Positions 23,659 to 32,196 are shown, counted from the first letter of the stretch. The stretch: DNA of 64,000 bases from Streptomyces daqingensis (GCF_014645895.1 NZ_BMMP01000022.1:19685-83684), one strand, 5' to 3'. Program-made: numbers and translations. The notes: generated by a model not told the origin, from the sequence alone.

Positions 23659-24678
23659 TCAGAGTCCGCCGCTGAAGCGCTTGGGGTCGCGGAGGATGGC
23701 CAGTGCCTCGTCGAGGAGCCCGTCAAGCTGACGGTCCTGCGTGGCCGTCCCGGCGGACTCCTCCTGCCGGGCCAGTGCCGCACGGCCGTCGGACAGCGCC
23801 GCCTCGACGGCCTGCCCGAGCGCGACGGACGACTTGCCCCGCGCCCAAGAGGCGTCCACGCGGCACGAGTTGAAGCTCCCCTTGCTCAGAACGACGGTGA
23901 CCCTGTGCCCTGAGTCCTTCCCCTCCACCTGCGCGTCCGCGAGGGAGTCCAGGTTCAGACCCGACACCGAGTCGAGGGCGTTCATCATCTCCTCGGCGAC
24001 CTCGCCGATGGGACGGGGGACGACGAACCGCAGGTCGCGGCCCGGGACGTCGATGGGGGCCGGGTCCTCGCCCGGTCCGCTGCCGGGAGCTCCCGGAACC
24101 GGGGGGCCTGGCGGGCCCGAGGGCACCGGGGGGCCCATGGGGCCGGCGCCGCCTGGTGCCCAGCTCGGGGCGCCCGGGTCACCGCCGGGGGGCTGACCGG
24201 GAGCGCCCGGGTCGCCGCCGCTCCAGCTCGGGGCACCGGGGTCGCCGCCGGGGGCCTGGCCGGGCGCACCCGGATCGCCTCCGAACGGGCCCGCGCCCGC
24301 GGGGCGGCCGGACGCGGACGAGCGGGGTGCAGCGGCGTCGCCGCGCTCCATCTCCTGCCGCATCTCTTCCGCGCGGCCCTGCAGGTCCATGCCTTCCATC
24401 GCCTGCTGCATGGCGGCCATGGACGCGCTCATCGCAGCGCCGTAAGCCTCGGTGACCGCGTTGCCCAGGGCCTCGGGCTCGCATTTCTGGGGCCAGTCCC
24501 GCGCGAACGTCACCGTCTCCGGCAGTCCGTCGCCTCCCAGCCGGACCGTCACCGCGCCGCCCGCGTCGCGTCCCTCCGCGCCGGGGGGCATGCCCTGCTG
24601 AACCTCCTGCAGGAGCCCCTGCAGCCCAGCGGTGTACTGCTGGAAATTGCGCAGCGCTGCCAGGATCTCGTCGGCCAT
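23659..24678 (-). CDS. YbaB/EbfC-like protein with possible double YbaB fold
   Basis: A 339-residue protein. Residues 1-100 look like YbaB/EbfC: helix EILAALRNFQQYTAGLQGLL, strands GGAVTVRLGGDGLPETVTF and a long Ala/Met helix. Then comes a linker of four GDPGAP repeats in Pro/Gly-rich sequence. Residues about 230-339 again show a strand pair (HRVTVVLSKGSFNSCRVDA) followed by a helix (GQAVEAALSDGRAALAR), which looks like a second, diverged YbaB fold. YbaB proteins bind DNA as dimers, but members next to WXG100 genes may serve secretion instead. ATG 24678 follows GAGGGGGA. First gene of the operon. Confidence 0.65.
   Translation of the reverse strand: MADEILAALRNFQQYTAGLQGLLQEVQQGMPPGAEGRDAGGAVTVRLGGDGLPETVTFARDWPQKCEPEALGNAVTEAYGAAMSASMAAMQQAMEGMDLQGRAEEMRQEMERGDAAAPRSSASGRPAGAGPFGGDPGAPGQAPGGDPGAPSWSGGDPGAPGQPPGGDPGAPSWAPGGAGPMGPPVPSGPPGPPVPGAPGSGPGEDPAPIDVPGRDLRFVVPRPIGEVAEEMMNALDSVSGLNLDSLADAQVEGKDSGHRVTVVLSKGSFNSCRVDASWARGKSSVALGQAVEAALSDGRAALARQEESAGTATQDRQLDGLLDEALAILRDPKRFSGGL
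24150..24290 (-). repeat. GDPGAP-coding repeat
   Basis: Four GDPGAP units, alternating PGGDPGAPSW and GGDPGAPGQ, are encoded by near-identical 30-45 bp DNA repeats. They form the linker of the YbaB-like protein. Confidence 0.75.
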
Positions 24679-25054
24679 CCCGTGTCCCCCTCGTCTTGGC
24701 CGCCCCGCAGCCTGCTGCAGGCGACGGCGCCAGAACCCTCGTCCGGAACGCTGGCTTCTGTCAATCCCCGGCGTCCTCGAACGCTTCCGACTGATGGGCA
24801 TTCACCTCGAAAAGCCGCCGATCGGCACAGGTGTGCGCCGTGTCCGCCCGGGACGGACGGTCAGGGTTGGAGGGGGATGGGGGCGGGGCTGATGGACGAG
24901 CGACGGACGAACGGACGGACCGTGGACGGCGGTTCGCGCCCCGGCGACGGGAACGACACCAGGGAAGAGACGTCAAGGGGGCCGGGGACGACGAAGACCC
25001 GATCCCCGGCGCAACCTCTCCGCGCTCCAACTCCCCCTGTGCTCCGGCACGTTT
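24679..25054. other. Upstream region of the YbaB/WXG-like operon
   Basis: About 375 bp with the promoter of the YbaB-like operon, not resolved. A GGACGGACGAACGGACGGA simple repeat lies near 24900. No gene seen. Confidence 0.4.
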
Positions 25055-25085
25055 CAGCCCCGGGGCTCGGAGAGCGGACCCCGGG
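25055..25085 (-). terminator. Terminator of the DUF4333 gene
   Basis: GCCCCGGGG (25055-25063) pairs with CCCCGGGGC (25077-25085), just downstream of the lipoprotein stop. Confidence 0.6.
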
Positions 25086-25100
25086 GCTGCGGCAGGGAAC

Positions 25101-25415
25101 TTACTGGTCGGCCTTGATGCTGTAGTTGATCTTGTCGCCGTCGACGGAGGTGACCTTGACGGTCACGCCGAGGCTGGTGCCGTCGCTCGCGGTGAGCTTG
25201 CAGCGCGTCGTCGTCCCGACCTTGCCGGCGAGGTCCTCCGGGCAGGAGACGTCCGGCTTCGGCTGCCCCGTCTGCGCGGCGAGCTTCTCGGCCACCGTGT
25301 CCCCCAACTCGTCCTTGGGCAGCTTCGCCTCCGACGAACAGCCCGTCAGAAGCGCGCCGGCTGCCGCGGCGGCGGCCAGACCCCAAGTGACAGCGGAAGA
25401 AAGGGACTTGAGCAT
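25101..25415 (-). CDS. DUF4333 lipoprotein
   Basis: A 104-residue exported lipoprotein: signal peptide VTWGLAAAAAAGALLTGC with the lipobox LLTGC, then a DUF4333 domain (ELGDTVAEKLAAQTGQ, VSCPEDLAGKVGTTTRCKL, VTVKVTSVDGDKINY) with two cysteines that probably form a disulfide. DUF4333 is a common actinobacterial surface-lipoprotein domain of unknown function. It has its own terminator and its upstream neighbour on the strand is the tRNA-Lys gene, so it is probably monocistronic. Confidence 0.85.
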   Translation of the reverse strand: MLKSLSSAVTWGLAAAAAAGALLTGCSSEAKLPKDELGDTVAEKLAAQTGQPKPDVSCPEDLAGKVGTTTRCKLTASDGTSLGVTVKVTSVDGDKINYSIKADQ

Positions 25416-25608
25416 GGGGTTTTGGCTCCGTTTCAGGGCTGTGGGGCCGCGAGGGCCGGAAAGGCGACGTTCGTCAGGATGTGTCTAACAGCCCCCGACA
25501 GCGGTCCTGCGGGTCTTCACAGCTCCGAGGCCCGGCACGGCAAAGCCCTGACCGGCGGAGACACCGCCGGCCAGGGCCGGGAAAGACGTCGGTGCGGCGA
25601 CCGACCGG

Positions 25609-25681
25609 TAGGCCGTGTGGGACTCGAACCCACAACCAATGGATTAAAAGTCCACTGCTCTGCCAATTGAGCTAACGGCCC
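25609..25681 (-). tRNA. tRNA-Lys (anticodon UUU)
   Basis: A 73-nt cloverleaf on the minus strand: acceptor GGGCCGT pairs with ACGGCCT (one G-U), anticodon loop CTTTTAA gives UUU, T-arm GTGGGTTCGAGTCCCAC. CCA is not encoded. It lies between the helicase gene and the DUF4333 gene. Confidence 0.95.
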
Positions 25682-25747
25682 GCCCCCGCAGCATAGCCCG
25701 GCGGACCGCCGGGCTTCGAAGGCATTGGCCTTCGTGCTGGGGAGGTG

Positions 25748-27589
25748 TCAGCCGTTGCGCTTCCAACGCGGCTTGTCCGTGCGGCGGTCGAAGGAACGGC
25801 CGCCGCCGCGGTGGTCGTCGCGCCGGGCGTAGGGGCGCCTGTCGTCGCGGCTGTGCGAGCCCGGACGGCGGTCGTCGCGGCGGAACCCGCCACGGTCGCC
25901 CTCCCGCCGGTCACGGTTGTACGACGGCCGGTCGTCACGGCGGAACCCGCCGCGGTCGCCCTCACGCCGGTCACGGTCGCGCCCGCGGTTGAACGACGGG
26001 CGGTCGCCGCCGCGGTCGCCGTCGCGCTTGTCCCGGTCGCGGTTGAACGACGGACGGTCGCCGCCGCGGTGGTCGTCGCGCTTGGTGTCACGACGCTGGT
26101 CCCGCTGCTCGCGCAGCTCCCGCTCCTCGCGGCGCTGCTCCTTGCGCAGCTCCTTCGCGATCTCGGCCTCGACCTCGGCGGTCAGCGCCGCGGCGGCCTC
26201 GGCGACCGCCTCATCGGGGTCGTCGCCGCGCTCGCGCGCTGCCCGCGCCGTCAACCGCTCGGCCTCCTCGCGGAGTTCGGCGGCGCGCTTCTGCGCACGC
26301 TCCAGCTGCCGGGTGAGCTTCGCCGCGTCGCGCTCGGCCTGCTTGGCCGCGTTCGCGGTGGCGTCCGCCTGCACCTCGGTCAGCGAGCGGGCGCCCGTGA
26401 TGCGGGTCACTTCCTCGTCGAAGACGTCGCCCCGTCCGATGATGTGCCGCGAGGCGTCGACGCCCGCGTCCTCCATCAGCCGGAAGATCTGGCGGCGCTG
26501 GTGCGGCAGGGCCAGCGAGACGACCGTCCCCGACAGGCCCGCGCGGGCCGTGCGCCCGGAGCGGTGCAGGTAGTCCTTGTGGTCGCCGGCCGGGTCGACG
26601 TTCAGCACCAGGTCGATGTTGTCGACGTGGATGCCGCGCGCCGCGACGTCCGTGGCGACGAGCACGTTGACCTTGCCGTCCTTGAAGTCGGCCATGGTGC
26701 GCGTGCGCGCACCCTGCGTCATCCCGCCGTGGAGCGCCTCGGCGCCCACGCCGCCCTCCCGCAGCTGCTCGGCGACGCGGTCCGCGCCGAGCTGCGTGCG
26801 GACGAAGATGATCGTGCGGCCCTTGCGGGCGGCGATCGCGGACGTCACGGGCGCCTTGTCGCGCGGCTTCACGACGAGCACGTGGTGGCTCATGGTCGTC
26901 ACCGCGCCCTGGGCCGCGTCGACCTCGTGGAGCACCGGGCTGTGGAGGTAGCGGCGGACGAGCGTGTCGATCTCCTTCTCCATCGTGGCGGAGAAGAGCA
27001 TCCGCTGCCCGCCCTCGGGCAGCTGGTCCATCAGCTCGGTGACCTCCGGCATGAAGCCCAGGTCGGACATCTGGTCGGCCTCGTCGAGGATCGCGACCTC
27101 GACGTCCGCCAGCGAGCACGAGCCGCGCCCGATCAGGTCGCGCAGCCGGCCCGGCGTCGCCACGAGGATGTCGACGCCGCGCTCCAGCGCGGTGATCTGG
27201 TTCTGCATGGACGTGCCGCCGCAGACGACCTTCAGCTTCAGGCCGAGCACGTCGCCGTACGGCTGGAGCGCGTCGGAGACCTGCATGGCCAGCTCACGCG
27301 TCGGCGTGAGGATGACGCCGCGGGGACGCTTGCGCTCCGTGCGGGAGCCGGCGAGCTGCGTGAGCAGCGGCAGGCCGAACGAGAGGGTCTTGCCGGAGCC
27401 GGTACGGCCTCGGCCGAGGATGTCCTTGCCCCGCAGCGCGTCCGGGATGGTCGCGGCCTGGATGGGGAAGGGGGTGGTGACACCGTTCTGCGCGAGCTTG
27501 CGCACGACCGCCTCGGGGAGTCCGAGATCGGCGAAGGTGACGGTCTCCTCGTCCTCGGGCAGGAGAGCGTCGATAGAAGCAACAGACAT
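25748..27589 (-). CDS. DEAD-box RNA helicase with RGG-rich tail
   Basis: A 613-residue ATP-dependent RNA helicase. The core carries FADLGLPEAVVRKLAQNGV (Q-motif region), GRTGSGKT (motif I), PTRELAMQV (Ia), ILDEADQMSD (DEAD, II), LFSATMEKE (SAT, III), ATDVAARGIHV (V) and YLHRSGRTARAG (VI). The C-terminal 170 residues are charged and repeat DRGGxRRDDRPSYNRDRREG-type units, an RNA-binding RGG/RD tail typical of Streptomyces RhlE-like helicases linked to cold and RNA decay. ATG 27589 is where the helicase homology begins; the frame is open 40 codons further without coding bias. Confidence 0.9.
   Translation of the reverse strand: MSVASIDALLPEDEETVTFADLGLPEAVVRKLAQNGVTTPFPIQAATIPDALRGKDILGRGRTGSGKTLSFGLPLLTQLAGSRTERKRPRGVILTPTRELAMQVSDALQPYGDVLGLKLKVVCGGTSMQNQITALERGVDILVATPGRLRDLIGRGSCSLADVEVAILDEADQMSDLGFMPEVTELMDQLPEGGQRMLFSATMEKEIDTLVRRYLHSPVLHEVDAAQGAVTTMSHHVLVVKPRDKAPVTSAIAARKGRTIIFVRTQLGADRVAEQLREGGVGAEALHGGMTQGARTRTMADFKDGKVNVLVATDVAARGIHVDNIDLVLNVDPAGDHKDYLHRSGRTARAGLSGTVVSLALPHQRRQIFRLMEDAGVDASRHIIGRGDVFDEEVTRITGARSLTEVQADATANAAKQAERDAAKLTRQLERAQKRAAELREEAERLTARAARERGDDPDEAVAEAAAALTAEVEAEIAKELRKEQRREERELREQRDQRRDTKRDDHRGGDRPSFNRDRDKRDGDRGGDRPSFNRGRDRDRREGDRGGFRRDDRPSYNRDRREGDRGGFRRDDRRPGSHSRDDRRPYARRDDHRGGGRSFDRRTDKPRWKRNG
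25760..26075 (-). repeat. Repeats coding the helicase RGG tail
   Basis: DNA repeats of roughly 33-66 bp encode GDRGGFRRDD, RPSYNRDRREG and GGDRPSFNRDRDKR units at the C-terminus of the helicase. They are in frame and degenerate. Confidence 0.7.
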
Positions 27590-27781
27590 GCGAAATGCGA
27601 ACCTTCCGGAGTTCAGCAGCACGCGCCCAGACTCCGTGAATTCGCAAACGACCGCCTCTATGCGGTCAGCCACGGCTAAGAGAAACGCGCCACGCGGCGC
27701 GCTCTTCAAGGGCGCCGGGCAAATGGGATCAAACGATCAACCAGCATACGCACCCTGCGGGTCGCTGCGCAAATGACGGCC

Positions 27782-27802
27782 GGGAGGGGCCGGACCCCTC
27801 CC
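27782..27802 (-). terminator. Terminator hairpin after the lipoprotein gene
   Basis: GGGAGGGG (27782-27789), 5-nt loop, CCCCTCCC (27795-27802), directly downstream of the stop at 27811. Confidence 0.6.
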
Positions 27803-27810
27803 ACGGTCCC

Positions 27811-28446
27811 TTATCCGCTGGTCGGCGGCGTGGGCGACGTCGGCTCGGGCCCGGGCGGCGTCGGAGTGGGCTTCGGCACACTCGTCGCCGGCGGGGCGGG
27901 CGGACGGGGACGCGAAGTGCGGGGCGGAGCCGGGGACTTGGGACGCGACGGGGGCCGCCCCTCCTCGGGGGCGGAGCCGCCGCCCCCGGTCCCCCCGGAG
28001 CCCCGCGGTCCCGCCTCCTTCGACGGGCCTCCCCGGTGCCCGTCCTTCCCGCCGGCACCGCGGCCGGCGCCGTGCCCGCCGGACGTGCGGTCCCCCTTGC
28101 CGTCCCGGCCGCCTCCGCTGCCCGGACGGTCGCCGCCCTCGCGGCCCTCACCGGCACCTGAGGCACCGTCCGCGCCCGCCGCACCGGACCCGGCCGGGCG
28201 TGCCCGGCCGCCGGGCGAAGTGCCCTCCGCCTCGGAGCCGTTGACGGTCATGCAGCCCGTGGCGCATGAGAGCACGGCCGCCACCACGGCCCCGGCGAGC
28301 ACTCCGCGCGCTGCGGCGTGACCGCCGCGGCCCTCACGGCCCACGCGGCCGTCACGGAGCAGCGGGGCCGCCGGGAACCGCGGGACCACCGCGTCACCGG
28401 AACCCCCGGGCGGCGAAGACGGAGACGATGACGCACGACGGCGCAC
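27811..28446 (-). CDS. Gly/Pro-rich lipoprotein, hypothetical
   Basis: A 211-residue protein with an N-terminal signal region, a hydrophobic stretch (VLAGAVVAAVLSCATGC) and the lipobox ATGC followed by MTVNGSEAEG. The rest is low-complexity Gly, Pro, Arg and Ser, ending in TPTPPGPEPTSPTPPTSG. I recognise only the exported lipoprotein nature; no catalytic domain is present. It follows crcB copy 2 by 60 bp on the same strand and may be co-transcribed with it. Confidence 0.55.
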   Translation of the reverse strand: MRRRASSSPSSPPGGSGDAVVPRFPAAPLLRDGRVGREGRGGHAAARGVLAGAVVAAVLSCATGCMTVNGSEAEGTSPGGRARPAGSGAAGADGASGAGEGREGGDRPGSGGGRDGKGDRTSGGHGAGRGAGGKDGHRGGPSKEAGPRGSGGTGGGGSAPEEGRPPSRPKSPAPPRTSRPRPPAPPATSVPKPTPTPPGPEPTSPTPPTSG

Positions 28447-28506
28447 GGCGGTACCTCCTGGGCACGGGACGGGACGCCGTGCCCAACTCCCTCTTCCGCC
28501 AAAGGG

Positions 28507-28881
28507 TCACGCCGCCAGTCCGCGCCCGAGCGCCAGCCCCAGGAAGACGGCGGCCAGGCCGGCGGCGAGCGAACCGGCCACGTTCGCGGCCGCCTGCAGG
28601 CCGCGGCCCTTCTCGGCCAGCCGCAGCGTCTCGTACGAGAACGTCGAGTACGTCGTGAGCGCCCCGCACAGCCCGGTGCCCAGCAGCGCCGTCACCTGCG
28701 GCCCGGCGGCACCGGAGACCGCCGCCCCCGTCAGCAGGCCCATCAGGAGGCTGCCCGCGACGTTGACGGTGAAGGTCCCCCACGGAAAGAGCGAGTCGTG
28801 CCGGATCTGGACGGCCCGGTCCGTCAGGTAGCGCAGCGGCGCGCCCACAGCGCCGCCCACGGCCACGAGCAGCCAGTTCAC
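28507..28881 (-). CDS. CrcB/FluC fluoride channel subunit 2
   Basis: A 124-residue fluoride exporter with four membrane helices and the family motifs GGAVGAPLRYLTDR, FPWGTFTVNVAGSLLMG (the Asn that lines the pore) and GLCGALTTYSTFSYET (the TxxS/F sodium and fluoride region). Fluc channels work as antiparallel dimers; Gram-positives often have two adjacent genes, as here. GTG start overlaps the stop of crcB copy 1 by 4 bases (GTGA). No fluoride riboswitch is visible upstream of the operon. Confidence 0.9.
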   Translation of the reverse strand: MNWLLVAVGGAVGAPLRYLTDRAVQIRHDSLFPWGTFTVNVAGSLLMGLLTGAAVSGAAGPQVTALLGTGLCGALTTYSTFSYETLRLAEKGRGLQAAANVAGSLAAGLAAVFLGLALGRGLAA

Positions 28882-29480
28882 CGCACGCCCCCGCCCACGT
28901 CCGGGCGGCGCCCGCCCGGGCCGCTCCCGCGCCCCGGCGCCAGCGCCGCACGCGCAGCCGACGCACCGGCCCACACGGCGGCCACGGCGCCCAGCACGGT
29001 GCCGCCGAGGTACGCCACCGCCACACCGGGGCGCCCGGCCTCCAGCAGGAGCGCCACGTCGGCCGCGTACGTCGAGAACGTGGTGAAGCCGCCGAGGACG
29101 CCCACCCCCAGGAAGGGCCGCGCGAGGGCGTGCGCACGCTCCTCCCGGCCCCCTTCGCCGACCAGCGCCATCAGCACTCCGATCAGCGCGCAGCCGAGCA
29201 GGTTGACGGAGAAGACCCCCCACGGGAAGCCGGTCTCGCCCCCGCCCGACGGCAGCCACACCTGCATCGCGTGCCGGGCGAGCGCGCCCAGGGCACCGCC
29301 CGCGCCGATGACGGCGACGACGGTCAGCCCGTGGCGGCCCCGCGTCTCGGCCCGCTGGGCGGGCACATGCAGATCGACGTCGGGGTCGACCGCCTCGCCC
29401 CGCGGGTCCGGAGCGCCGCCCCGGCCGCCGGGACCGCCCGGGCCGTCGGGACCGCCCGCGCCGCGCCCACTCCCGGTCAC
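28878..29480 (-). CDS. CrcB/FluC fluoride channel subunit 1
   Basis: A 200-residue homologue of the same family with an extra 45-residue Gly/Asp/Arg N-terminus. The channel part holds GAGGALGALARHAMQVW, FPWGVFSVNLLGCALIG and GVLGGFTTFSTYAADV, so all pore residues are kept. The GTG at 29480 overlaps the stop of the metallopeptidase gene by 4 bases (GTGA), supporting this start over any internal one. Together with copy 2 it probably forms the fluoride efflux channel in the inner membrane. Confidence 0.88.
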   Translation of the reverse strand: MTGSGRGAGGPDGPGGPGGRGGAPDPRGEAVDPDVDLHVPAQRAETRGRHGLTVVAVIGAGGALGALARHAMQVWLPSGGGETGFPWGVFSVNLLGCALIGVLMALVGEGGREERAHALARPFLGVGVLGGFTTFSTYAADVALLLEAGRPGVAVAYLGGTVLGAVAAVWAGASAARAALAPGRGSGPGGRRPDVGGGVR

Positions 29481-29857
29481 CCGTATCCCAGTTCGTGCAG
29501 CCGCTCGTCGTCGATGCCGAAGTGGTGCGCGATCTCGTGCACGACCGTCACCTCGACCTCGGTGACGACGCCGTCCCGGCCCCCGTCCTCCGCCTCGACC
29601 ATCCGCAGCGTCGGACCGCGGTAGACCGTGATCCGGTCCGGCAGCACACCCGCGTACCACTCGCCCCGCTCCGTCAGCGGCGTCCCCTCGTACAGGCCCA
29701 GCAGCTCCGGGTCCTCGGGCGGCGGCTCGTCCTCGACGAAGACCGCGACGTTGTCCATCAGCCTCGTCAGCTCCGGCGGAATGCGGTCGAGCGCCTCGGC
29801 CACCAGCTCCTCGAAGTCCTCCCGCGTCATCTCCAGCACCCGGCCATTGTCGGCCAC
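29477..29857 (-). CDS. Minimal zincin-type metallopeptidase (HExxH)
   Basis: A 126-residue protein with HEIAHHFGIDDERLHELGY, an HExxHxxGxxD zinc motif in the last 20 residues. It belongs to the small actinobacterial metallopeptidase family often found in short operons. Start GTG 29857 follows GGAGGGGAACGG; ATG 29830 is the alternative. It opens a three-gene operon with both crcB genes, each joined by a 4-base overlap. Physiological substrate is unknown. Confidence 0.85.
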   Translation of the reverse strand: MADNGRVLEMTREDFEELVAEALDRIPPELTRLMDNVAVFVEDEPPPEDPELLGLYEGTPLTERGEWYAGVLPDRITVYRGPTLRMVEAEDGGRDGVVTEVEVTVVHEIAHHFGIDDERLHELGYG

Positions 29858-29942
29858 CCGTTCCCCTCCGCGCACGGCCTCCCCCGTGGCCGTCCCGCCC
29901 CTTCCCGCATAGGCGGCGCGACGGACGGGCATAGGGGGCCTC

Positions 29943-31580
29943 ATGGGCCGTGACGTCAGCAAGCCCCGCAAACCGCACCGACTGCCGCAATGGGTGCGCC
30001 GCGCCCTCCCGGGCGGCCGGAAGCGCTCGACGACCACCGCCCTCACCCTCACCAGCACGCCGCGCCCGCTCACACGCGCCCTCGGACTCGCCGCGGTCGC
30101 CTTCTTCGGCGCCTGGCTGGGTCTGCTGATCGTCGGCAGCGTGGACGCGCCCGTCGGGCCCATGGACACCAAGATGACGCTGCGCCCGTCCCTCACCGGC
30201 GGCACGAAGGTCAACGTCTCCCCGCTCGGCGCCCTCGAACTGCGCAGCCACTACGCGCCGCTCCGCCTCGACGTCGACGTCGACCAGCTCGACCAGGAGC
30301 GCGCCACCGCCCTCGTCGACCACCCCGAACGCCTGGAGGGCCTCGAAAGCGAGATCACCTCGGACGTGCGCTCCGGCACCGCCGACCTCGCCCTGCGCGC
30401 CACCGCCGCCGCGGTCGTCGGCGCCTGCGCCCTGGGACTCGCCGTCTACCGGCGCCCCCGCCGCGCCCTGGCGGCCGGGGGCCTCGCCCTCGCGCTGTTC
30501 GCGGTCTCCGGTGCGACCGCCTTCGCGACGTGGAACCCGAAATCCGTACTCGAACCCAAGTTCTCGGGACTCCTCGCCAGCGCCCCCTCCGTCGTCGGCA
30601 ACGCCCGCAGCATCGTCAGCGACTTCGACATCTACCAGCGGGAACTGGCCCGCCTCGTCTCCAACGTCACGAAGCTCTACGAGGCGACGTCCACCCTCCC
30701 CGCCTACCAGCCCGACCCTTCCACCACCCGCGTCCTGCACGTCTCCGACATCCACCTCAATCCCGCCGCCTGGGAGATCATCAAGTCGCTGGTCGAGCAG
30801 TACGACATCGACGCGATCATCGACACCGGCGACACCATGGACCACGGCACGTCCGCCGAGAACGGCTTCCTGGAGCCCGTACGCGACCTCGGCGCCCCCT
30901 ACGTGTGGGTCCGCGGCAACCACGACTCCGACACCACGCAGAAGGCGCTGGAGGACATGGCGGAGGAGAAGGGCAGCAACGTCCACGTGCTCGAGGACGG
31001 CGTGCCGTACAACATCGCCGGGCTGCGCCTCGCGGGCTGGGGCGACCCGCAGTTCACACCCGACCGCTCCGTACGGCCGGAGGGCGACCCGAAGGAGCGC
31101 GAGGAGGGCCGGAAACTGGCGGCGGCGCTGCGCGCCCAGAAGGCGGCGGGCACCCCCGTCGACATCGCGATCTCCCACAACCCCGTGCTCGTCAAGCAGG
31201 CCGACGGCCTCGCCCCCCTCGCCCTCGCCGGCCACACCCACCAGCGCAGCAACGAGATCCTCCGGCGCGACACCCGGCTGATGATCGAAGGTTCGACGGG
31301 CGGCGGCGGCCTGCGCGCCGTCGAGAAGGAGGTACCGCAGAAGGTCTCGGCGTCCGTCCTCTACCTGGACCGCGACGACGGCGAGCTGCAGGCCTGGGAC
31401 GAGATCACCCTCGGCGGGCTCGGCCTGTCCACCGCGGAAGTCACCAGGCACCTCGCGGAGGACGGCGAGCCCGGCACACCGGCCTCCCCCAGCCCCTCGG
31501 ACTCCCCCAGCCCCTCCGGCTCCACCAGCCCCTCGGGCTCGCCGGGGGCGTCCCGCTCGGGCGGCCCGGAGGAGGACTGA
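29943..31580 (+). CDS. Membrane-anchored calcineurin-like metallophosphoesterase
   Basis: A 545-residue protein with an N-terminal membrane helix (ALGLAAVAFFGAWLGLLIVG), two more near residues 150-195, then a calcineurin-like domain with the full metal-ligand set: VSDIHLN, DTGDTMDHG, RGNHDSD, ISHNPVL and GHTHQRSN. The domain probably faces outside, by the three-helix topology. The last 40 residues are a Pro/Ser repeat (SPSPSDSPSPSGSTSPSGS). Substrate unknown. Divergent from the metallopeptidase-crcB operon. Confidence 0.85.
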   Translation: MGRDVSKPRKPHRLPQWVRRALPGGRKRSTTTALTLTSTPRPLTRALGLAAVAFFGAWLGLLIVGSVDAPVGPMDTKMTLRPSLTGGTKVNVSPLGALELRSHYAPLRLDVDVDQLDQERATALVDHPERLEGLESEITSDVRSGTADLALRATAAAVVGACALGLAVYRRPRRALAAGGLALALFAVSGATAFATWNPKSVLEPKFSGLLASAPSVVGNARSIVSDFDIYQRELARLVSNVTKLYEATSTLPAYQPDPSTTRVLHVSDIHLNPAAWEIIKSLVEQYDIDAIIDTGDTMDHGTSAENGFLEPVRDLGAPYVWVRGNHDSDTTQKALEDMAEEKGSNVHVLEDGVPYNIAGLRLAGWGDPQFTPDRSVRPEGDPKEREEGRKLAAALRAQKAAGTPVDIAISHNPVLVKQADGLAPLALAGHTHQRSNEILRRDTRLMIEGSTGGGGLRAVEKEVPQKVSASVLYLDRDDGELQAWDEITLGGLGLSTAEVTRHLAEDGEPGTPASPSPSDSPSPSGSTSPSGSPGASRSGGPEED

Positions 31581-31679
31581 CGGACGAGGGCCGGAGCGGC
31601 CCAGGAGGATCGAGGCCGGGGGCGGAGGGGCCCCAGGAGGCTGCGGAGGCGCTGCCCCGGCCAACTCCCCGTAACCGTT

Positions 31680-31709
31680 TTGGCGAACGCTCCCGCTATC
31701 CCATATGCT
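31680..31709 (+). promoter_or_regulatory. Promoter of the tRNA cluster
   Basis: TTGGCG (31680-31685), 18-bp spacer, TATGCT (31704-31709), about 50 nt upstream of tRNA-Glu. Spacing and sequence fit a housekeeping promoter. Confidence 0.5.
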
Positions 31710-31760
31710 TCTCACGTCCCCGACGCGCTGACGTACAGGAAGCGCCCAGGTGGGCCATCA

Positions 31761-31833
31761 GCCCTCATCGTCTAGTGGCCCAGGACGCCGCCCTTTCAAG
31801 GCGGTAGCACGGGTTCGAATCCCGTTGGGGGCA
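31761..31833 (+). tRNA. tRNA-Glu (anticodon UUC)
   Basis: A 73-nt cloverleaf: acceptor GCCCTCA with TGGGGGC, anticodon loop CTTTCAA giving UUC, T-arm CGGGTTCGAATCCCG. First of a Glu-Asp-Phe cluster. Confidence 0.95.
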
Positions 31834-31872
31834 CGCACCACCCTGTGCGAGACTTGTGCTCGCACGATGCTT

Positions 31873-31947
31873 GGTCCTGTGGAGCAGTTTGGAGTGCTCG
31901 CCACCCTGTCAAGGTGGAGGCCGCGGGTTCAAATCCCGTCAGGACCG
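31873..31947 (+). tRNA. tRNA-Asp (anticodon GUC), copy 1
   Basis: A 75-nt cloverleaf: acceptor GGTCCTG with CAGGACC, anticodon loop CTGTCAA giving GUC, T-arm CGGGTTCAAATCCCG. An identical gene lies at 47118. Confidence 0.95.
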
Positions 31948-31951
31948 CTGC

Positions 31952-32025
31952 GGCTGGGTAGCTCAGTTGGTACGAGCGTCCGCCTGAAAAGCGGAAGGTC
32001 GCCGGTTCGACCCCGGCCCCAGCCA
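31952..32025 (+). tRNA. tRNA-Phe (anticodon GAA)
   Basis: A 74-nt cloverleaf: acceptor GGCTGGG with CCCAGCC, anticodon loop CTGAAAA giving GAA, T-arm CCGGTTCGACCCCGG. It starts 4 nt after tRNA-Asp. Confidence 0.95.
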
Positions 32026-32041
32026 CCGCAGTTGAACAGCG

Positions 32042-32078
32042 AGAACGCCCCCTCCAGGGTTACCGGAGGGGGCGTTCT
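32042..32078 (+). terminator. Terminator of the tRNA cluster
   Basis: AGAACGCCCCCTCC (32042-32055) and GGAGGGGGCGTTCT (32065-32078) form a perfect 14-bp stem with a 9-nt loop directly after tRNA-Phe. Confidence 0.85.
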
Positions 32079-32196
32079 GCTGCCTGTGACAACACAGGCT
32101 GACAGCTCTCCGCCGCCCAAGACGACTGTCCTTTCTGCCGCCGAGGTCAACGGCCCGCGTTGTACGTTGGCCGCATGACCGACTACCGAAAGGGCT

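Noticed and set aside
29858..29942. Fluoride riboswitch before the metallopeptidase-crcB operon
   Set aside because: The 85-bp gap shows no crcB-motif signature that I can recognise.
28878..31715. 945-codon minus-strand open frame over the metallophosphoesterase gene
   Set aside because: Only the 3' part is the crcB protein. The rest is antisense to a gene with clear catalytic motifs.
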